From: an uncultured Clostridia bacterium
GTDB taxonomy: Bacteria > Bacillota_A > Clostridia > Christensenellales > Aristaeellaceae
Assembly (NCBI GenBank): GCA_947165745.1
Contig: CAMVBO010000057.1
Location: 1 to 8,210, forward strand
DNA length: 8,210 bases
Direction: 5' to 3'
Under the pieces are notes generated by a model. It had not been told where the DNA came from. It ran no database searches and worked only from the letters and a program-made list of their open reading frames with translations. A program made the translations under genes and the position numbers. Numbering within the stretch: position 1 is the stretch's first letter; each line of letters begins with the position of its first letter. Shown piece after piece: positions 1 to 3,987 of this stretch.

Positions 1-506
1 TCGGCCTTGGGCACCAGCGCGGCCACGCTGTCCACCACCACGATGTCGATCGCGCCGGAGCGCACCAGCGCCTCGCAGATATCCAGCGCCTGTTCGCCGT
101 TGTCCGGCTGGGACACGTACAGCTCGTCGATGTCCACGCCCAGTTTGGAGGCGTAAACCGGATCCAGCGCGTGCTCGGCGTCGATGAACGCGGCGGTGCC
201 GCCGGCCTTCTGGGCCTGGGCCACGCAGTGCAGCGCCACGGTGGTCTTACCGGAGGATTCCGGCCCGTAGATCTCCACGATGCGGCCCTTGGGCAGGCCG
301 CCCACGCCCAGCGCGAAGTCCAGCTGCAGGCTGCCGGTGGGAATGACCTCCACCTGCATGTTGTTGGCCGCGTTGCCCAGCTTCATCACCGAGCCCTTGC
401 CAAAATCCTTTTCAATCTTGCCCAGCGCCACTTCCAGCGCCTTCTTGCGGTCGTCCCCGAACTTCTGGATCGCGGGCTTCTTCTCCGCCTTCTTCTCCGC
501 TGCCAT
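1..506 (-). CDS. recA: RecA recombinase, N-terminal 168 residues (cut by window edge)
   Basis: RecA coats single-stranded DNA, drives ATP-dependent strand exchange, and triggers LexA self-cleavage in the SOS response. The visible 168 residues are the N-terminal half of a protein normally about 350 long; the gene continues beyond position 1. A Walker A loop GPESSGKTT lies at residues 81-89, the [10 protein letters not shown] motif with the catalytic glutamate at about 107-116 (Glu111), and the Walker B strand IDIVVVDS at 153-160. The N-terminus is lysine-rich. The ATG at 506-504 is chosen because a GGAGG (515-519) sits 8 bases before it and the N-terminal oligomerisation helix ([17 protein letters not shown]) follows. 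Two LexA boxes and an extended -10 promoter lie upstream. It reads as an intact chromosomal gene, with phage tail genes upstream in the same direction. Confidence 0.97.
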   Translation of the reverse strand, partial: MAAEKKAEKKPAIQKFGDDRKKALEVALGKIEKDFGKGSVMKLGNAANNMQVEVIPTGSLQLDFALGVGGLPKGRIVEIYGPESSGKTTVALHCVAQAQKAGGTAAFIDAEHALDPVYASKLGVDIDELYVSQPDNGEQALDICEALVRSGAIDIVVVDSVAALVPKA

Positions 507-514
507 CTGGGTAT

Positions 515-519
515 CCTCC
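515..519 (-). promoter_or_regulatory. Ribosome binding site of recA
   Basis: GGAGG on the minus strand, 8 bases before the recA ATG. It fixes the start codon. It lies about 17 bases downstream of the inverted repeat at 537-597, so that hairpin would not cover it. Confidence 0.85.
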
Positions 520-536
520 ATATCCGTATTGACGGG

Positions 537-597
537 CCAATCCCGCCGCTGTGTGCTTTTGACATTACCCATTATAGCACACGGACGGCGGGATTGG
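537..597. repeat. Long inverted repeat enclosing the recA -10 element
   Basis: The outer arms CCAATCCCGCCG (537-548) and CGGCGGGATTGG (586-597) are a perfect 12-bp match. After a 2/3-base mismatch (549-550 and 583-585), inner arms GTGTGC (551-556) and GCACAC (577-582) add 6 bp. The 20-base loop (557-576) contains the -10 hexamer. No T-run follows on the minus strand, so it does not look like a standard intrinsic terminator. A transcript reading through from the tail genes would fold the whole hairpin; one started at the recA promoter would carry only the second arm. Function unknown. Confidence 0.8.
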
Positions 598-599
598 AA
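571..599 (-). promoter_or_regulatory. Probable recA promoter with extended -10
   Basis: On the minus strand TGC-TATAAT (579-571) is a perfect -10 hexamer with the TG extension. Seventeen bases upstream is TTCCAA (599-594), a poor -35 matching the consensus at three of six positions; an extended -10 can make up for that. The start of transcription would fall near 564, giving a leader of roughly 58 bases. The first LexA box begins two bases beyond the -35, so bound LexA would be placed to block polymerase. This is a sequence match only. Confidence 0.65.
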
Positions 600-600
600 C

Positions 601-613
601 CGAACATATGTTT
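601..613. promoter_or_regulatory. LexA (SOS) box 1 upstream of recA
   Basis: CGAACATATGTTT on the plus strand fits the Firmicute LexA/DinR consensus CGAACRNRYGTTY at every position. It lies directly upstream of the recA -35, centred near -43 from the predicted transcription start. RecA is a classic LexA target, which supports a real operator. Confidence 0.85.
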
Positions 614-622
614 AATTTTTAT

Positions 623-635
623 CGAACTTATGTTC
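623..635. promoter_or_regulatory. LexA (SOS) box 2 upstream of recA
   Basis: CGAACTTATGTTC has perfect GAAC and GTTC half-sites separated by four bases, with one departure from the Firmicute consensus in the spacer. Its centre is 22 bp from that of box 1, about two helical turns, so two LexA dimers could sit on the same face of the DNA. It begins three bases past the stop codon of the last tail gene (638-640), so the regulatory region is packed tightly against that gene. Confidence 0.8.
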
Positions 636-637
636 TG

Positions 638-835
638 TTACTGCTCAAGGCTCTCCCCCGCGTAGTCCAGCAGGACCTGAGCGGCTGCCTTTGCGCCGGC
701 GTCGGTCACGACCCGGTCGAAGCGCTGGTTGTCGCTGACGACGCGTCCGGTCTGCTCGTCCACCTCGCTGTAGGTCGCCGACAGGCGCATGCCCACGGCG
801 TCGTTGAATGCGGTTACGCTTGTAATGATCTTCAT
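638..835 (-). CDS. Small protein of unknown function at the end of the tail operon
   Basis: A 65-residue protein starting MKIITSVTAFNDAVGMRLSA and ending with an acidic helix (DYAGESLEQ). The start at 835 is preferred over longer in-frame starts: its ATG overlaps the TGA of the tail tip gene (ATGA), and GGGAGG (844-849) lies 8 bases before it. Upstream in-frame codons would only be another frame of that gene. It has no signal peptide, membrane segment or cysteine. Similar short proteins follow tail fibre genes in clostridial prophages as I recall, with no function I know. It is translationally coupled to the tip protein, which suggests a tail accessory or chaperone role, but that is inference. 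It is the last tail gene before recA, where a holin and endolysin would often follow. Confidence 0.75.
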   Translation of the reverse strand: MKIITSVTAFNDAVGMRLSATYSEVDEQTGRVVSDNQRFDRVVTDAGAKAAAQVLLDYAGESLEQ

Positions 836-3522
836 GCTTCCATCCTCCCACTGTGCAAATTGTCGATGTGTGCCAGCGCCATCGCGCCGTAATCCGTCCC
901 GTCGCCCCGCGCGTCCCCGATCGGCGCGTCCAGCCGCCGCTGGTCGAAGTCCCTCTGCCTGGCCTTGAGCTCCCAGCCGAACCGCAGCCCGGGCGTGCCC
1001 TCCACGATGAAGCATCCCGCTCCCCGCTCGGTCACGCGGCATTCCCCCGCACCGTAAGCCTGCAGGAACACTTGATACTGTCCCTGGGCGATGGTCTGGG
1101 CGAACACCGCGTCGAGCCAGACATGACACCTGCCGTCCTCCGCGATCACGCCCTCGCCCACATCACCGCACAGCGGCGACGGCGTCTCGTAGCAGTAGAG
1201 CAGCCGGTCGGAATACTGGCCCGTTGACACCTGCCGGGACTTTGTCCCGTAGACGGTCATTGTCCCGTAGGCAGTCAAATTGCCTCTGATAAGCGCATTC
1301 CTTTTTTCGTCCATGTCGCCGTCAACGACCAGGCTTTCATGGCAACGCACCGGATAACGCAGATTGATCGACCTCGACGCGGTATACTCGCTCTCCAGGT
1401 ACACCTGGAAAGGATAGGTTGACGCGCCGTCTTCGTCGTAGCACCGCAGGGTCAGGCCATTGGTGTGCAGATACAGAACGGATTTAAGCACGTTGTTCCA
1501 ATAGAACCGAATGCCCTGGGCAAAAATCTCCGTCTTGATCAGGTTGCCGTCTGCGGTCACGTTGTAGGAGATGCCGTTCCTGCCGATGTAGGCGCCTGTG
1601 CCGCCAACCGCCTGCGACCCGTACTGCAGCGACCCGCTCTCGATCTGGAAGTCTCCGATTTTGCCTTTCTTGGTCACGAACTCGCTGTTGTTCCCGTCCA
1701 GAACCCAGTAATTCGTGCCGGTCTCGTCCGAAATCACGCCCGTGCGGATCAAATCGGCGCACAGCGTGCCGGTATCGATATAGGTGCCGTTGATGTACAG
1801 CTTGCCGTCCTTCAGATAGATGCCCTGCGTCTGCCCGTTGTTGGTCAGCCGGTTGAACACGCCCTGCTGGTCCAGCGCGCGATCCAGCGCGGTCACGGCG
1901 GCACTGGCGCCGTTGGCCGTGGCATTGGCGGCGTTCGCGGTCGTGCTGGCCGCGTTGGCCGCGCTGTTCGCTCCGTTGATGGCCTTGGCCAGCACGGGCT
2001 CGGTCGTCGTCACGCTGCCGTCCGTCCAGGTCACCTTCGAGCGCGTCCAGATGTGCTTCCCGCTGGCCCACGCCGGCTGTTCCCGGGACCAGCTGCCGCC
2101 GGTCTGCGCCGTATCGCTGTTGGAAATGTAGTATTCCTCGACGATGGCGCCGACCCCCACGCCAGCTTCACCCGCCTGCCCCTGCGGGCCTTGCGGACCG
2201 ACGGCGCCCGTCTCGCCCTGGGGGCCGGTCGCCCCGGTCTCACCCCGTGGCCCCTGCGGTCCGGCAGCTCCGGGCGCGCCGTCCTGTCCGTCCCGTCCGC
2301 TGATGCAGGTCGCCGGGCTGTAGACGATCTCGCCGTTGGAAACCGTGGTCCCCGTGCGCTGCCAGATGTAATAGCCCGCCCGCCACTGCGGGGCCGTCGT
2401 GGTCCATCCGGTGATCGGCGCCGTTTGAGGGCTCGTGTTCTCGGCATACTCCACGTCCACCCCGACGATGGCCGCTTCCTCCAGCGCCTCCACCTGCCCG
2501 CGCAGCTGCTTCAGCCGGTCTGCGGTGCCCACATAGGGATACTCATCCGCCAGTTCCGACGGTTCCGGCGCGGAGATATCGCCCCGGAACGCCAGTCCCA
2601 GCCGGGCCGCCTCGACACATAGCACGCTGACCACGTCCGCCTTGCTGCGAACGGCGTCGCCCAGCTCCAGCGCCGGGTCGTAGATGGCCGAATCCAGCGC
2701 GAAGGGCTGATAGCGCACGCCGATCAACCGCCCCGCCAACCAGACCAGCCCGCCTTCGGTCACCCAGGGCGAAGCGATGTCGATCACCAGCCCGTCCTCC
2801 GTGCCGATCAGCCGTTCCTCGTCCTGGCCCGTCACCCGAATCCCGGTCACCGCCTGCTCTGCTCCGGCGAACACGCCGCCCAGCACGCCCACCACATCGT
2901 GGGCGCTCGTCGGATCCGCCGTCTCCAGCGGCACCAGCCTCAGCCGGTTCTCCGGCGTCACGATCCAATTGCCGCCGTGCGCGGAAGCGATATCGCCGAG
3001 CACATCCCGCATCGTCCAGCCCTGCCTCGGCGCCAGGATCCTGAAATCGTCCCCGGTCCGCAATTCCGTGCGCAAATCCATCTCCAAGCCCATCGCCCGG
3101 GCGATGTCCGCCGCCACCTGCGCCATGCTCCTCGGCCAAGCGCCTTCCTCCGGGAACAGCGCGTTGGCCTTCAGCATCGCGTCGTAGCACTCCATCTCCA
3201 CCAGCCCGGTCACGGCGTTTCGGTTGCGGTGGCTCACGAAAAACGTGCCCGCCGGCCGCCACTCGCTGACGCGGTCACCGTCGGTCAGCCGCGTCTTCAC
3301 CACCACCGTCGCCGCCCGCGGAATGGCGTCCTCCGTCCGCACCGACAGCTGGCAGCTGGCCGCCACGGCATTGCCCACGCCCAGGCCATCCTGCATCAGT
3401 CCCCGGCGGATTGTCGGCGCGAAGATGGCCGTGTACTCCCTGCCGGCGATCACCGCCACCGTCTCCAGCCGCGCCGTTCCCGTCGCCGCCAGCGCCCGCC
3501 AGGTCTCGCTCACGTTCTGCAA
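832..3522 (-). CDS. Phage tail tip / receptor-binding fibre protein with collagen-like segment
   Basis: An 896-residue protein in the position of the siphophage tail hub and fibre. Residues 1 to about 310 resemble clostridial tail hub proteins, with the segment GTFFVSHRN...GLVEMECYDAMLKAN (92-120) and a WTMRDVLGDIASAHGG motif (169-184). Two tryptophan-rich modules (about 371-400 and 476-508, both with a W/G/IW-x-R pattern) flank 15 collagen-type Gly-X-Y triplets (409-453). An Ala/Asn-rich, probably coiled stretch follows (513-550), then a tail-fibre motif YINGTYIDTGTLCADLIRTG (576-595) and a conserved-looking C-terminal domain (about 760-860). It should trimerise and contact the host surface. 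The start is a TTG at 3522, supported by AGGGAGGTGA (3527-3536) with 7 bases between GGAGG and TTG; a GTG three codons later is the alternative. No peptidoglycan hydrolase motif is evident. Confidence 0.88.
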   Translation of the reverse strand: MQNVSETWRALAATGTARLETVAVIAGREYTAIFAPTIRRGLMQDGLGVGNAVAASCQLSVRTEDAIPRAATVVVKTRLTDGDRVSEWRPAGTFFVSHRNRNAVTGLVEMECYDAMLKANALFPEEGAWPRSMAQVAADIARAMGLEMDLRTELRTGDDFRILAPRQGWTMRDVLGDIASAHGGNWIVTPENRLRLVPLETADPTSAHDVVGVLGGVFAGAEQAVTGIRVTGQDEERLIGTEDGLVIDIASPWVTEGGLVWLAGRLIGVRYQPFALDSAIYDPALELGDAVRSKADVVSVLCVEAARLGLAFRGDISAPEPSELADEYPYVGTADRLKQLRGQVEALEEAAIVGVDVEYAENTSPQTAPITGWTTTAPQWRAGYYIWQRTGTTVSNGEIVYSPATCISGRDGQDGAPGAAGPQGPRGETGATGPQGETGAVGPQGPQGQAGEAGVGVGAIVEEYYISNSDTAQTGGSWSREQPAWASGKHIWTRSKVTWTDGSVTTTEPVLAKAINGANSAANAASTTANAANATANGASAAVTALDRALDQQGVFNRLTNNGQTQGIYLKDGKLYINGTYIDTGTLCADLIRTGVISDETGTNYWVLDGNNSEFVTKKGKIGDFQIESGSLQYGSQAVGGTGAYIGRNGISYNVTADGNLIKTEIFAQGIRFYWNNVLKSVLYLHTNGLTLRCYDEDGASTYPFQVYLESEYTASRSINLRYPVRCHESLVVDGDMDEKRNALIRGNLTAYGTMTVYGTKSRQVSTGQYSDRLLYCYETPSPLCGDVGEGVIAEDGRCHVWLDAVFAQTIAQGQYQVFLQAYGAGECRVTERGAGCFIVEGTPGLRFGWELKARQRDFDQRRLDAPIGDARGDGTDYGAMALAHIDNLHSGRMEA
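2164..2298 (-). repeat. Collagen-like Gly-X-Y segment inside the tail tip protein
   Basis: Fifteen uninterrupted Gly-X-Y triplets (residues 409-453), rich in GPQ, GET, GAT and GAP. Such stretches form triple helices in phage fibres and here link the hub-like N-terminal part to the distal part. The number of triplets is likely to vary between relatives. Confidence 0.9.
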
Positions 3523-3526
3523 ACCC

Positions 3527-3536
3527 TCACCTCCCT
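3527..3536 (-). promoter_or_regulatory. Ribosome binding site deciding the TTG start of the tail tip gene
   Basis: AGGGAGGTGA is a near-perfect anti-16S match placed 7 bases before TTG at 3522. It overlaps a tiny ORF (ATG AAA GGG AGG TGA, 3541-3527) that has its own CAGGAG upstream. No ATG start is available for the tip gene at this spacing. Confidence 0.75.
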
Positions 3537-3566
3537 TTCATACTGCGCTCCTGCCTCCCTGTGCGC

Positions 3567-3602
3567 GGGGGCGACGGACGCCGGTAAAGGGGCCGCCCCC
3601 TT
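3567..3602 (-). other. GC-rich hairpin-forming spacer after the 124-residue gene
   Basis: Two mutually exclusive stems are possible: AAGGGG/CCCCTT (3587-3592 with 3597-3602, 4-base loop) and GGGGGCG/CGCCCCC (3567-3573 with 3594-3600). The first touches the stop codon at 3602-3604. Only three T residues follow on the minus strand, so it is at best a weak attenuator or a transcript-stabilising stem within the operon. Confidence 0.4.
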
Positions 3603-3976
3603 CACCGCTCCGTCATGCTGAAATTCATCCCGTCGTACACCGCCGCGCCGGTGCTCCGGTCATACCGCTGCGCTCCAAAAGGCACCGACGAGGTGTAAAA
3701 CGTCCGCGTGGCCGGCTGGCCCGTGGTCGGGTCCAGCACAGTGGCCTGGTAGTACTGCCCGGAGATGTCCGCCAGCAGCTGCCGGTGCACCGCCTCCGTC
3801 AGCCGGAGCAGCTTCACTTCCCACTTCTGCTTCACCGCGATGCGCGTTCGGTACATCAGCCCCGTCTGCACGTCGCGACCGCTGCCGTCCGCGTCCAGGT
3901 CGTTGCGGCTGGGGTTCAGCTCCTCCACATATCGGGCATAGTCGTGCCCGTTGATGATCAATACCGGCATCGCCAT
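3602..3976 (-). CDS. Small phage tail protein between tape measure and tip genes
   Basis: A 124-residue protein beginning MAMPVLIINGHDYARYVEEL, rich in beta-forming segments, with the sequence VKQKWEVKLLRLTEAVHRQL near the middle. The ATG at 3976 has AGGAGG (3984-3989) 7 bases upstream; a second ATG two codons on is less well placed. The ribosome binding site overlaps the tape measure stop codon, so the two genes are tightly coupled. It occupies the place of the distal tail protein (Dit) in siphophage gene order but is about half the usual Dit length. It recalls short clostridial phage proteins of the DUF6711 type, an assignment from memory. A role at the join of tail tube and tip is inferred from position. 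No cysteine or membrane segment is present. Confidence 0.8.
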   Translation of the reverse strand: MAMPVLIINGHDYARYVEELNPSRNDLDADGSGRDVQTGLMYRTRIAVKQKWEVKLLRLTEAVHRQLLADISGQYYQATVLDPTTGQPATRTFYTSSVPFGAQRYDRSTGAAVYDGMNFSMTER

Positions 3977-3987
3977 CCAACCGCCTC

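Noticed and set aside
1..506. recA as a phage-encoded recombinase
   Set aside because: The sequence is a typical chromosomal Firmicute RecA with standard motifs and LexA boxes; nothing suggests a phage version.
559..564. TTGACA on the plus strand as a -35 element
   Set aside because: No acceptable -10 hexamer lies 16-18 bases downstream, and no plus-strand gene follows.
537..597. The inverted repeat as an intrinsic terminator of the tail operon
   Set aside because: No T-run follows the stem on the minus strand, and the recA promoter lies inside it.
638..1129. A longer 163-residue version of the last tail-operon protein
   Set aside because: The extra N-terminal part is merely another frame of the tip gene; the ATG at 835 has the ATGA overlap and a proper ribosome binding site.
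1465..2622. A 385-residue plus-strand open frame opposite the tail tip gene
   Set aside because: Antisense shadow rich in Arg, Gly and Ala with no recognisable domain; the minus-strand frame has clear tail-fibre motifs.
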